This document shows positions 26,694 to 35,273 of a stretch of 64,000 nucleotides of DNA, in pieces. The notes beneath the pieces were generated by a model. The model was not told where the DNA came from, ran no database searches, and saw only the letters and a list, made by a program, of their open reading frames with translations. Source of the DNA: Lentibacillus daqui (GTDB lineage: Bacteria; Bacillota; Bacilli; Bacillales; Amphibacillaceae). The DNA lies in the NCBI RefSeq assembly GCF_027186265.1, contig NZ_CP114176.1:1612001-1676000 (forward strand), written 5' to 3'. The translations under genes were made by a program, and so were the position numbers. Within the stretch, counting starts at the first letter, position 1. Every line of letters starts with the position of its first letter.

Positions 26694-27818
26694 ATGGCTA
26701 AAAATGAACCCGCACAAATGAAGGACAATCAAACGACAGAGCAAACGGTTGACCAGGCAAAAAATCAATTGCTCGAAATAGGAAAGAAACGCGGTGTACT
26801 TGCATACGAGGAAGTTGCCGATCGATTGTCAGGGTTTGAAATAGAATCAGATCAAATGGATGAATTTTATGAGTACCTGAACGAACAAGGTGTGGAGATA
26901 ATTGGTGAGTCAGACGAAGACCCCAAAATGCAACAAATCGCAAAGGAAGAAGAATTTGATCTGAACGACTTAAGTGTCCCGCTTGGTATTAAAATTAATG
27001 ATCCGGTACGTATGTATCTAAAGGAAATTGGCAGAGTTGACTTGTTATCTGCAGCAGAAGAGATTGATCTGGCAACCCGGATTGAGCAAGGTGATGAGGA
27101 AGCAAAAAGACGTTTGGCCGAGGCTAACCTACGTCTGGTTGTTAGTATTGCTAAGCGATATGTGGGCAGAGGAATGCTGTTTTTGGATCTCATTCAAGAA
27201 GGCAACATGGGTTTAATGAAGGCTGTGGAAAAATTTGATTTCCGTAAAGGATTCAAGTTCAGTACGTATGCTACATGGTGGATTCGCCAGGCAATAACCA
27301 GAGCAATTGCGGATCAGGCACGGACAATTCGTATACCTGTTCATATGGTCGAAACCATCAATAAACTCATTCGTGTACAACGTCAGCTGCTACAGGATTT
27401 AGGCCGTGAACCATCCCCTGAGGAAATTGGTGAAGAAATGGATCTATCTCCTGACAAAGTTCGTGACATCCTGAAAATTGCCCAAGAACCGGTATCACTG
27501 GAAACACCGATTGGTGAAGAAGATGATTCCCATTTGGGTGACTTTATTGAAGACCAGGAGGCACTTTCGCCATCAGACCATGCTGCTTATGAATTGCTAA
27601 AAGAACAATTGGAAGACGTGCTGGACACGCTAACCGATCGTGAAGAAAATGTGTTGCGTTTGCGGTTTGGTCTCGATGACGGACGAACACGTACATTGGA
27701 GGAAGTCGGGAAGGTCTTTGGTGTAACCAGAGAGAGAATACGCCAGATTGAAGCAAAAGCTTTGCGGAAACTGCGCCATCCAAGTCGCAGCAAACGCCTT
27801 AAAGATTTCCTTGAATAA
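26694..27818 (+). CDS. sigA: Principal sigma factor SigA (RpoD)
   Basis: SigA is the housekeeping sigma-70. The 374-residue protein contains region 1.1, region 1.2 (DPVRMYLKEIGRVDLL), region 2 (DLIQEGNMGLMKAVEKFD, FSTYATWWIRQAI), region 3 and region 4 with the helix-turn-helix TLEEVGKVFGVTRERIRQIEAKALRKLRHP. ATG 26694 has AAAGGAGGGGGA upstream; a longer reading frame from 26610 has no family similarity. It follows dnaG by 120 bases. Confidence 0.97.
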   Translation: MAKNEPAQMKDNQTTEQTVDQAKNQLLEIGKKRGVLAYEEVADRLSGFEIESDQMDEFYEYLNEQGVEIIGESDEDPKMQQIAKEEEFDLNDLSVPLGIKINDPVRMYLKEIGRVDLLSAAEEIDLATRIEQGDEEAKRRLAEANLRLVVSIAKRYVGRGMLFLDLIQEGNMGLMKAVEKFDFRKGFKFSTYATWWIRQAITRAIADQARTIRIPVHMVETINKLIRVQRQLLQDLGREPSPEEIGEEMDLSPDKVRDILKIAQEPVSLETPIGEEDDSHLGDFIEDQEALSPSDHAAYELLKEQLEDVLDTLTDREENVLRLRFGLDDGRTRTLEEVGKVFGVTRERIRQIEAKALRKLRHPSRSKRLKDFLE

Positions 27819-27828
27819 ATTTTTTGTT

Positions 27829-27876
27829 CAGTCATTGGGCACATATGTGTGTCAATGACTGCAACTTTATTTTTTA
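27829..27876 (+). terminator. Terminator after sigA
   Basis: CAGTCATTG (27829-27837) pairs perfectly with CAATGACTG (27853-27861), then CAAC and a T-rich tail. The rest of the gap to cccA (27877-28120) shows no gene. Confidence 0.85.
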
Positions 27877-28120
27877 ATGGCTGGTACCGTTTTCATTTCT
27901 TAGTATCTATTTTACGGAATTTCTTATGATATTGCAACCAGGGAACTTATTTTTCTTCATGTTTTTTGGTTTTGGATAGTACCTGTTAGAAAAATAACTT
28001 TTTCCGGATAATGATTTAAAAGATTTCACAGCTTATCCCTTTAAACAAATGACATTTTCGAGTAAAATGAAGGTAGTCTTTGTAAAATTGAATAAGGGAA
28101 TACATAAGGAGGAAAGACGG

Positions 28121-28507
28121 ATGAAGAAGAACCCAGTCGTCCCATATGCACTTATAGCCGTAATCGGGATCGCTTTGGTAATCGTCATATCTATTGCTGG
28201 GATACATCAGCGGGACGATATACAAAAGGCGGAAGAAGGCGGGGAGACACAAGAGCAGAAAGGCGCCGAAGAAGGTGAAGGCGGCGAAACAACCGATCCG
28301 GAAGCTATTTTCAAACAAAATTGCTCATCATGCCATGGTGAAGACTTATCTGGTGGCATGGGTCCTAATCTGCAAGATATTGGTTCAAAACATTCAAAAG
28401 ATGAGATTGAAGGAATCATTGAAGAAGGACCGGGTCAAATGCCACCTGGCTTAATTGAAGGTGACCAAAAGGACGCAGTAGCAGAATGGCTTGCCGAGAA
28501 AAAATAG
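28121..28507 (+). CDS. cccA: Cytochrome c-550 CccA
   Basis: A membrane-anchored class I cytochrome c that carries electrons on the outer face of the membrane. The 128-residue protein has one N-terminal transmembrane helix (about 8-28), a Glu/Gly-rich linker and a haem domain with CSSCH (C68, C71, H72) and the likely axial ligand M107 in GQMPPG. ATG 28121 follows AAGGAGGAAAG. The gene lies between sigA and trmK, exactly as cccA in B. subtilis. The linker is longer and more acidic than usual, which fits a salt-adapted bacterium. Confidence 0.95.
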   Translation: MKKNPVVPYALIAVIGIALVIVISIAGIHQRDDIQKAEEGGETQEQKGAEEGEGGETTDPEAIFKQNCSSCHGEDLSGGMGPNLQDIGSKHSKDEIEGIIEEGPGQMPPGLIEGDQKDAVAEWLAEKK

Positions 28508-28522
28508 CAATAAGACATAGTA

Positions 28523-28558
28523 AGAAAGCTTTCTGGCGATTTCAGAAAGCTTTCTTTA
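28523..28558 (+). terminator. Terminator after cccA
   Basis: AGAAAGCTTTCTG (28523-28535) pairs perfectly with CAGAAAGCTTTCT (28543-28555), with a short T-rich tail. Confidence 0.8.
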
Positions 28559-28585
28559 TCTGTTTAGAAATAAGGTGAATTTCAA

Positions 28586-29305
28586 ATGGAACAACTCATT
28601 ACACTTTCAGATCGGCTGCAACAGGTTTCATATTTTTTACCCAAAGGTGCCATTTTTGCTGATATAGGTTCAGATCACGCTTATCTTCCATGCTATGTTT
28701 GCATGCTGGATAAAAACGCCCGGGCAATTGCTGGTGAGATTAATAAAGGTCCATATAACAGTGCAAAAAAAACCGTTAGAGCATGTCAATTAACAAATCG
28801 GGTGGATGTTCGCCTTGGAGACGGCCTGGAAATAATCACGGCTGATGAAATAAGGCAATTAGTCATTGCTGGCATGGGTGGCAAGCTAATCCGTTCTATT
28901 CTGGAAGCTGGAAAGGATAAACTAAAGCTGGTAGAACGGATTATTGCGCAGCCGAATGTGAACGCAAGAGGAGTACGGAAATGGTTAATTACAAATAATT
29001 ATAATATCAAAGACGAAGCAATAGTCGAAGAAAATGGTCATTCTTATGAGATTATTGTCGCTGATATGTGTGAAAATGGGCCAACATCAGCCTGGACCGA
29101 ACGCGAATTGCTATTCGGACCGATATTACTTAAAAAGCGACCAGATGCCTTTTTCAAAAAATGGAGATATGAACAAAACAAATTATCCCGTATTATTGAG
29201 CAGATGAAACGAGCGACTGTGAGAAATGAAGTGAAAATCCAATTTTTTGAGCAGGATTTACAATGGATACAGGAGGTTTTGCAAGATGGTGAAAACGATT
29301 CATAA
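28586..29305 (+). CDS. trmK: tRNA m1A22 methyltransferase TrmK
   Basis: TrmK methylates N1 of A22 in tRNA. The 239-residue protein has the SAM-binding motif DIGSDHAYLP, the catalytic-site segment VIAGMGGKLI and a C-terminal coiled coil. It overlaps the next gene by 20 bases, as in B. subtilis yqfN-yqfO. RBS ATAAGGTGAA. The strong match over the full length leaves little doubt. Confidence 0.94.
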   Translation: MEQLITLSDRLQQVSYFLPKGAIFADIGSDHAYLPCYVCMLDKNARAIAGEINKGPYNSAKKTVRACQLTNRVDVRLGDGLEIITADEIRQLVIAGMGGKLIRSILEAGKDKLKLVERIIAQPNVNARGVRKWLITNNYNIKDEAIVEENGHSYEIIVADMCENGPTSAWTERELLFGPILLKKRPDAFFKKWRYEQNKLSRIIEQMKRATVRNEVKIQFFEQDLQWIQEVLQDGENDS

Positions 29306-30401
29306 TCCAGATGTGTTTCAAGTAATGGAGCAGTGGGCACCGAAAAAACTGGCATATGATTGGGATAATGTTGGCTTACAGATTGGTAATTTTAATAAAC
29401 CAGTTAAAAAGGTAATGATTACGCTGGATGTACTGGAATCCGTTGTAGATGAAGCGATTGAGAAACAGGTGGATTTGATTATCGCCCATCATCCATTACT
29501 GTTTAAACCAATGAAACAACTGAACACAGATACGGTTAAAGGACGAATTATACAAAAAATAATTCAGCATGATATTTCCGTATACGCATCCCATACGAAT
29601 CTTGATGCAGCAAATGGCGGGGTTAATGACATGTTGTGTGATATAATTGGTATTGACAATAGAGATATTTTACTGGAAGGGTTTACGGAGGAATTGGTGA
29701 AGTTCAGTGTATATGTTCCACAAACTCATGCAGTTGCTGTACAAGAAGCACTTGCAGAAGCTGGAGCGGGGCATATCGGCAATTACAGCCATTGCACATT
29801 TCAGACGAATGGCCATGGTACATTTAAACCGTTGGCGGGCACTAATCCGTATATTGGGTCGGTAAACGACCTGGAAAAGGTTGAAGAAGTCAAAATAGAA
29901 ACCATTGTACCAATGACTTTAATAGGCGGGGTAGTGCAAATGGTTAAAGATAAGCATCCATACGAAGAACCGGCTTATGATATTTACCCATTAAAAAATA
30001 AAGGGAAGGCGCATGGCATTGGCCGGATCGGAACACTAACCAGCGAGATGAATTTGACAGACTTCTGCGAACATCTGAAGACCGTTTTGGAGGTGCCATG
30101 TGTCCGGGTTACTGGTGATTTGACAAAACCGATTAAAACTGTTGCTGTACTTGGTGGCAGCGGGGAAAAATATATCCATGAAGCCAAAGCAAAAGGTGCT
30201 GACGCTTATATTACTGGAGATATGACCTTTCACCCAGCACAGGATGCTTGGCAAATGGGGCTGGCTGTAATTGATCCCGGACATCATGTGGAAAAAGTGA
30301 TGAAACAAGCAGTAAAAACGTATTTGGAGAAACAGCTTGCACAACAAGGTATCGAAATTATCGTTTCACATGCAAATACGGAGCCATTTCGATTTATTTA
30401 A
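29286..30401 (+). CDS. yqfO: Nif3-like dinuclear metal protein YqfO
   Basis: A Nif3/GTP cyclohydrolase I type 2-like protein of 371 residues, made of two metal-binding halves with a PII-like domain inserted in the middle (about 130-230). Metal ligands are seen in IIAHHPLLFKP and DPGHHVEKVMKQ. The cellular role is uncertain; the family is often coupled to trmK. ATG 29286 has AGGAGGT nine bases upstream and overlaps the trmK end. Confidence 0.92.
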   Translation: MVKTIHNPDVFQVMEQWAPKKLAYDWDNVGLQIGNFNKPVKKVMITLDVLESVVDEAIEKQVDLIIAHHPLLFKPMKQLNTDTVKGRIIQKIIQHDISVYASHTNLDAANGGVNDMLCDIIGIDNRDILLEGFTEELVKFSVYVPQTHAVAVQEALAEAGAGHIGNYSHCTFQTNGHGTFKPLAGTNPYIGSVNDLEKVEEVKIETIVPMTLIGGVVQMVKDKHPYEEPAYDIYPLKNKGKAHGIGRIGTLTSEMNLTDFCEHLKTVLEVPCVRVTGDLTKPIKTVAVLGGSGEKYIHEAKAKGADAYITGDMTFHPAQDAWQMGLAVIDPGHHVEKVMKQAVKTYLEKQLAQQGIEIIVSHANTEPFRFI

Positions 30402-30458
30402 GAATCGGTTATAGACACGATAGTATACAGATGAATAAATATTAAGGGAGCACATTGC

Positions 30459-31772
30459 ATGGAAAGAAATAACTTCAGTAAGTTTGCATTTCAACCCACA
30501 CTAATGGAGGCTGTTCAACGTCTCGGGTTTTACCAGCCTACAGAAATCCAGCAACAGGTTATTCCTGCTGTTGGACAAGGCAGAAGTCTAATCGGTCAGT
30601 CACACACGGGCTCCGGTAAAACACATGCCTATTTGCTGCCATTGTTTAATCAAATAAACATGGAGCAACGGGAGGTCCAATTTGTGATCACCGCACCCAC
30701 CAGGGAACTAGCCATGCAAATTCATGAGGAAACAAAAAAAATCATTCATTATGCGGACAAAGACACCCAGTGGACAGTTAAACTTCTAGTTGGGGGAACG
30801 GATCGGCAGAAGATGGCGGAAAAGTTAAAGGAACCGCCACATATTGTGATTGGAACCCCCGGGAGAATATTGGATTTGGTCAAAGCAGGGGCACTATCCT
30901 TATACACAGCCCGTTCATTTGTTATTGATGAAGCAGATTTGATGTTGGATTTGGGTTTTCTGCAAGAGGTCGATCAGCTACTGGTAAGGTGTAAAAGCGA
31001 TATCCAAATATTAGCTTTTTCGGCAACGATCCCACAAAAGTTGGCACACTTTTTAAAAAAGTATTTAGAAAACCCTGTGCATATCAAATTAAATGATCAA
31101 CTGTCACCGGAAACGATGGAACACCGGTTAATTGCCTTGAAACATCGTGATCCCGCTGACGTCATAATGGCGATATCCGAAGTTATTAATCCGTATCTGG
31201 CAATTATTTTTGCCAATGGAAAGGAAGCGGCAAATGATCTTGCTGCCGCATTACAGCAAAAAGGACTGGAACCCGGGTTGATACATGGGGGGTTATCGCC
31301 ACGTGAGCGAAAACGGGTGTTAAAAGAGATCAAGCAGCTACGTTACCAATATATTGTAGCTACCGATTTGGCAGCGAGAGGCATCGATATCCAGGGTGTC
31401 AGTCATGTGATTAATGCCCAGTTACCAAAGGAAGAAGATTTTTACATTCACCGGGTAGGGAGAACCGCCAGAGCTGGGTTGGAAGGAACAGCAATTAGCT
31501 TGTATGATGAACAAGATACGAAATTGATTAAAAAGTTGGAGGAGAAAGGACTCGTCTTTACCTTTTACAACATAAAAAATGGCCAGTGGCAAAAGTCCAA
31601 GGCCTGGAATCAACGGAATATAAGAAAGAATACCGAGATAAACACAGAAAAAGAAGCATGGAAAAGGGTACGAAAAACAAAAAAAGTAAAACCTGGTTAT
31701 AAGAAAAAGATGAAAAAACAAAAAGAACAGATTCAGCGTCAACTTAACAAAAACAGTAAACGAAAAAGATGA
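30459..31772 (+). CDS. cshB: DEAD-box RNA helicase CshB
   Basis: An ATP-dependent RNA helicase linked to cold adaptation and ribosome assembly. The 437-residue protein shows the Q motif (FQPTLMEAVQRLGFYQPTEIQ), Walker A SHTGSGKT, DEAD, SAT and HRVGRTARAG, and a basic C-terminal tail rich in Lys/Arg likely to bind RNA. Located between yqfO and nfo, the position of yqfR (cshB) in B. subtilis. RBS TAAGGGAG. Confidence 0.95.
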   Translation: MERNNFSKFAFQPTLMEAVQRLGFYQPTEIQQQVIPAVGQGRSLIGQSHTGSGKTHAYLLPLFNQINMEQREVQFVITAPTRELAMQIHEETKKIIHYADKDTQWTVKLLVGGTDRQKMAEKLKEPPHIVIGTPGRILDLVKAGALSLYTARSFVIDEADLMLDLGFLQEVDQLLVRCKSDIQILAFSATIPQKLAHFLKKYLENPVHIKLNDQLSPETMEHRLIALKHRDPADVIMAISEVINPYLAIIFANGKEAANDLAAALQQKGLEPGLIHGGLSPRERKRVLKEIKQLRYQYIVATDLAARGIDIQGVSHVINAQLPKEEDFYIHRVGRTARAGLEGTAISLYDEQDTKLIKKLEEKGLVFTFYNIKNGQWQKSKAWNQRNIRKNTEINTEKEAWKRVRKTKKVKPGYKKKMKKQKEQIQRQLNKNSKRKR

Positions 31773-31799
31773 ATTAATATGTTGGGAGAGGTGTCAATT

Positions 31800-32693
31800 T
31801 TGTTGAAAATAGGATCACATGTGTCGATGAGCGGGAAGAAAATGTTGTTGGGTTCGAGTGAAGAAGCTGCTTCATATGGTGCAAATGCGTTGATGATTTA
31901 TACTGGAGCACCACAAAATACAAGAAGAAAACCGGTTGATGAGCTTAATATTGCAGCTGGGAAACAGCACATGGAAGACAATGGTATTGATGATGTTGTT
32001 GTCCATGCACCGTACATCATCAATATTGGGAACACAACAAAACCGGCCACATTCGAACTGGGAGTCAACTTTTTACGGAATGAAATTGAACGGACGGAGG
32101 CTCTGGGGGCTAAACAAATTGTTCTTCACCCTGGTGCACATGTTGGAGCAGGTGCGGATGCAGGGATCGAGAAAATCATTGAAGGATTAAATGAAGTATT
32201 GGATAAAGAGCAAACCGTTCAAATTGCTTTGGAAACAATGGCTGGAAAAGGTTCGGAAATTGGCCGGACTTTTGACGAACTTGCCAAGATTTTTGACGGG
32301 GTAACACGGAATGAAAAGCTTTCCGTTTGTTTGGATACTTGTCATATTCATGATGCCGGATATGATGTCGTGAATAACTTTGACGATGTATTAGATGAAT
32401 TTGACAAGATTGTTGGCATCGATCGTCTCAAAGTTATTCATATCAATGACAGCAAAAACGAACGTGGTGCCCACAAGGACCGTCATGAAAATATTGGGTT
32501 CGGTCATATTGGTTTTGATGCGTTGTGCCGGGTGATTTATCATGAACAACTTAAGGAATTACCAAAAATCCTGGAAACGCCATATGTTGGGGAAGATAAA
32601 AAGAATAAGAAACCACCATATAGATTTGAAATTAATATGATTAGAAACCGGGAATTTGATCCGGATCTAAAGGAAAAGATCATGAATCAATAA
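31800..32693 (+). CDS. nfo: Endonuclease IV (Nfo)
   Basis: Nfo cuts DNA at apurinic/apyrimidinic sites in base excision repair; in Bacillus it also protects spores. The 297-residue TIM-barrel protein has three-zinc ligand segments VLHPGAH, ALETMAGKG, CLDTCHIHDAGYD and HINDSKNERGAHKDRHENIG. TTG 31800 is chosen: it gives the family N-terminus MLKIGSHVSMSGKKM and the 297-residue length of the B. subtilis protein, with GAGGTG six bases upstream. It ends in a shared bidirectional terminator. Confidence 0.96.
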   Translation: MLKIGSHVSMSGKKMLLGSSEEAASYGANALMIYTGAPQNTRRKPVDELNIAAGKQHMEDNGIDDVVVHAPYIINIGNTTKPATFELGVNFLRNEIERTEALGAKQIVLHPGAHVGAGADAGIEKIIEGLNEVLDKEQTVQIALETMAGKGSEIGRTFDELAKIFDGVTRNEKLSVCLDTCHIHDAGYDVVNNFDDVLDEFDKIVGIDRLKVIHINDSKNERGAHKDRHENIGFGHIGFDALCRVIYHEQLKELPKILETPYVGEDKKNKKPPYRFEINMIRNREFDPDLKEKIMNQ

Positions 32694-32721
32694 TTAAAAA
32701 TTTCCCGCTCGGCCTAAGCTT

Positions 32722-32767
32722 TTAATAAACAGGAATAACGCTGGTTTGCGTTATTCCTGTTTATTAA
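32722..32767. terminator. Bidirectional terminator between nfo and yqfT
   Basis: A 20-bp perfect stem (32722-32741 with 32748-32767) and a 6-base loop. It overlaps the yqfT stop codon and serves the two convergent genes. Confidence 0.9.
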
Positions 32768-33048
32768 TAAAATAATGATTCCAATCCATATGATTTTACT
32801 ATTTCGTTAAATAATTTTTGCGCTTTTTTGGCAGTTTCCAGATCGGTAATCTTTGCTAATTCCTGTAACATATCGGCCCGGCCATCTGCGCTAAATGGAT
32901 CAACGGTGTGTGTTTTTAAGTATTTTGTTACCGCTTTTGCCTGCTGGTTGGTAATGGAAAATCCATATTGTTTACTATACGTGTAAAGTTCCTCAGAGGT
33001 TAGTCGGGAAAGTTTTTGTAAAATAAAGTCTTTAATAAATGTAGACAT
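32764..33048 (-). CDS. yqfT: YqfT-like protein (DUF2624)
   Basis: A 94-residue helical protein of the DUF2624 family: FIKDFILQKLSRLTSEELYTYSKQYGFSITNQQAKAVTKYL, then PFSADGRADMLQELAKITDLETAKKAQKLF. B. subtilis yqfT lies next to nfo, as here. Function unknown. Two ATGs are adjacent (33051, 33048); the second is used because AGGAG is then seven bases away. Convergent with nfo. Confidence 0.87.
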   Translation of the reverse strand: MSTFIKDFILQKLSRLTSEELYTYSKQYGFSITNQQAKAVTKYLKTHTVDPFSADGRADMLQELAKITDLETAKKAQKLFNEIVKSYGLESLFY

Positions 33049-33113
33049 CATTATACTCCTTTGCGATTGTGCTGCTTTATATTATGTTTGCCGGCCGAAA
33101 AAGTTCCCTTATA

Positions 33114-33330
33114 AGAGGATGTTCAAAAAGTCCGGTAAAAATGACGTGCCCCTGCAAAAGGGGTATGCCGACCTGAGCGCAGAGCCCGTTTTTAGTCGGC
33201 CTTCCTTTGAAGAAGCTCGTTGGCTTGCTTTTCCGATCCTCATGTACCTTTTATGTACACTCCGGTACTCAAAGCTACGCGCCGCCTAGAACTTCTCGGT
33301 CCTTTTGATCCTCCTTTTTGAACACGCACT
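33114..33330 (-). repeat. Dispersed 216-bp element, copy 2 (inverted)
   Basis: Reverse copy of 16233-16448: it runs on the plus strand from AGAGGATGTTCAAAAAG to CTTTTTGAACACGCACT. It fills most of the gap 33049-33421. The internal stem GCCGAC/GTCGGC is intact in this copy. Confidence 0.9.
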
Positions 33331-33421
33331 AATACGTTTCCAAAAAGTAACACCATTAGATTCGGTAAGGATTCATAAACTATTGGTGCACCTCCATTAC
33401 AGGAAAGTGAGGTATATGTTT

Positions 33422-33832
33422 ATGGACGAATTCAAACGTTTGGACAGGATGGAAGACGATCTACGTGATCAGGAAGATCCTGATATGGTTGAGACTGATT
33501 TATCCGATGACGATCCATCTGTTTTTAATCCAGCACGTCAAGCGGATGATGAAGAAACAGCTGCCGAATTAACGGCTGATGATCTTGACGACACGCCGTC
33601 AAGAATCGAGACTGATGACGATGATGAAACGAATGTAAATAGTGCGTATGGCTGGGTTGCGTTGGCATTGTCAATTATATCCTTCTTCTGGATGCCGGTT
33701 ATTCTAGGTGCAGCGGGAATTATTGTCGGATTTATCGCCAGAGGCCGCGGTGCAAATACACTTGGTATGACAGCAATCATTGCCGGTGCTGCTTCCATTA
33801 TAATTTCACTGTTTATACTGCCATTTGTATAA
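33422..33832 (+). CDS. Acidic membrane protein, YqfX/DUF4190-like
   Basis: A 136-residue protein with an acidic, disordered N-terminal half (about 1-72, many Asp/Glu) and two C-terminal membrane segments (WVALALSIISFFWMPVILGAAGIIVGFIARG and LGMTAIIAGAASIIISLFILPFV). This resembles the DUF4190-type two-helix proteins and B. subtilis yqfX, found in the same region. Function unknown. ATG 33422 has GTGAGGT eight bases upstream. A perfect terminator follows. Confidence 0.82.
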   Translation: MDEFKRLDRMEDDLRDQEDPDMVETDLSDDDPSVFNPARQADDEETAAELTADDLDDTPSRIETDDDDETNVNSAYGWVALALSIISFFWMPVILGAAGIIVGFIARGRGANTLGMTAIIAGAASIIISLFILPFV

Positions 33833-33868
33833 ACAAAAGAGGCTGACACATGTCAGCCTCTTTTGTTG
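33833..33868 (+). terminator. Terminator after the YqfX-like gene
   Basis: ACAAAAGAGGCTGACA (33833-33848) pairs perfectly with TGTCAGCCTCTTTTGT (33851-33866). Confidence 0.9.
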
Positions 33869-33907
33869 CTTGCTTAGGAAATTATAAATATTAAATGCTG
33901 TGGGTAA

Positions 33908-34073
33908 CTTTGTAATCGGATGAGCCCCGTCCGGCTCCAGCGCCCAGGGCTAGTGTGCTTCCTTCACCTTCGTACGATAAGTCAACATCGACTCCCTCTG
34001 GTCGTCGTGTTTCCTTTATCTCCTACGGTTCAGTCCAGCACATACGCCGCTAACCGGGCGCTTCCGCCTTTGT
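33908..34073 (-). repeat. Hairpin repeat element (copy 2, inverted)
   Basis: Inverted relative of the element at 14109-14264. It shares the ends GGCGCTGGAGCCGG and GCGCCCGGTTAG and is bounded by CTTTGT at 33908-33913 and 34068-34073. The middle differs in sequence and length. It makes up most of the gap 33869-34088. Confidence 0.75.
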
Positions 34074-34088
34074 GCTAATGTTCTTCAT

Positions 34089-34421
34089 TTACCTATTGCT
34101 GTATAATGGAAAATAATAATATTCTTCTGTTTTTATGTTGTGTGGATCGGTGTGGTTGATCAGACGAAAATCATCAAAAATTTGTTTCATATCCAGTGTT
34201 TCAAGGGAGCCGTTGACCTCTTCGGCAATGGATAGAACCGTATCTCCGGCATGGACTTTTACTTTGACTACATGAAATTTTTTTGTTGTGTTTTCTTCCA
34301 TGGAAGTTTGCTGCGATACAGCCGTCGAATTAACTGCTGTACCATTTACCAAATCATGATATATACTGATAATGATTAAAATCGTAACAACAAAGATGAT
34401 CCATTTTTGTAAAGCGGTCAT
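34089..34421 (-). CDS. Membrane-anchored LysM-type protein, YqfZ-like
   Basis: A 110-residue protein with one N-terminal transmembrane helix (about 5-24) and a LysM-like extracytoplasmic domain: FHVVKVKVHAGDTVLSIAEEVNG...IFDDFRLINHTDPHNIKTEEYYYFPLY. LysM domains bind peptidoglycan. In B. subtilis yqfZ has this type and lies in this stretch. ATG 34421 (product starts MTALQKW) is used because AAGGAG is then seven bases upstream. It is divergent from the following NfeD gene, 74 bases away. Confidence 0.8.
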   Translation of the reverse strand: MTALQKWIIFVVTILIIISIYHDLVNGTAVNSTAVSQQTSMEENTTKKFHVVKVKVHAGDTVLSIAEEVNGSLETLDMKQIFDDFRLINHTDPHNIKTEEYYYFPLYSNR

Positions 34422-34495
34422 AGTCATTCTCCTTTTTTTGAAACAAAACTTGATGATTGCCCGTATATACATAATGAAGAGGGGGAGGGGAAGAG

Positions 34496-35131
34496 ATGGA
34501 CATTTTTGCTTATAGTTGGCTAGGATTTATCATTACTGGTTTTGGTACATTATTTTTAATTGGTGAAATTTTAGTAAATATGCGAGGACTGTTTGGTCTC
34601 CTGGGAATCGGTTTTATTGTTGTGTATTTTTCTGCATACCTTGAGACAGGTTCATTTATTATCATGCTTATTATTTATTTTATAGGATTATTACTGATCA
34701 TTATTGATGGTAAGCTGCTAAATGATGGAACGCTTTCAACGTTGGGGCTGGCCGGGATGTTGATTTCCGTTGCACTTGCTGCACCTGACTTAACATCTGG
34801 TTTGTATGGTGTTGCCGGGGTACTTGTCGGTGGATTTTCCTCATTATTATTTTTAAAAGTATTTAAGCGTCGGGATATGTGGTCCAAACTTACATTAAAA
34901 GACCGTTTAACTACCGAGGCTGGTTATAGTTCAATGAATAAAGATTATGAAAAACTCCTGGGACAAAAGGGGATCACCTTAAATGACCTGCGCCCGGTTG
35001 GAACGGTACGGATACTCGATAAGGATTATAGTGCTGTTTCGAATGGTCAGTGGATTTCCAAAGGGAGTTCTATACGTGTAGTAGAGGTAGACGGGACGCG
35101 AATCCTGGTGGAAAAGATAGATGAAACATAA
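34496..35131 (+). CDS. Short-form NfeD-family membrane protein
   Basis: A 211-residue protein with four to five membrane segments in its first 125 residues and a C-terminal soluble OB-fold NfeD domain (LLGQKGITLNDLRPVGTVRILDKDYSAVSNG...VEVDGTRILVEKI). It lacks the ClpP-like protease domain of YqeZ at 6473. Short NfeD proteins usually act with a flotillin/stomatin partner, but none is next to it; FloA at 7832 is a candidate partner by inference only. RBS GAGGGGGAGGGG. Confidence 0.88.
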   Translation: MDIFAYSWLGFIITGFGTLFLIGEILVNMRGLFGLLGIGFIVVYFSAYLETGSFIIMLIIYFIGLLLIIIDGKLLNDGTLSTLGLAGMLISVALAAPDLTSGLYGVAGVLVGGFSSLLFLKVFKRRDMWSKLTLKDRLTTEAGYSSMNKDYEKLLGQKGITLNDLRPVGTVRILDKDYSAVSNGQWISKGSSIRVVEVDGTRILVEKIDET

Positions 35132-35156
35132 TTCTCCGTTACGGGGAATTTTTTAT
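35130..35156 (+). terminator. Terminator after the NfeD gene
   Basis: AATTCTCCG (35130-35138) pairs with CGGGGAATT (35142-35150), one G-T pair, then T4AT4. Confidence 0.8.
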
Positions 35157-35273
35157 TTTAAGCAGTTTGAATTTGTGAAAAAGGAAAAAATCTTTACAAT
35201 CTATCCTGGTATACATAATAATGATACTTAGATACCATCATATATCACTCTAATGAAGGGTAGGTTTTAGCCT

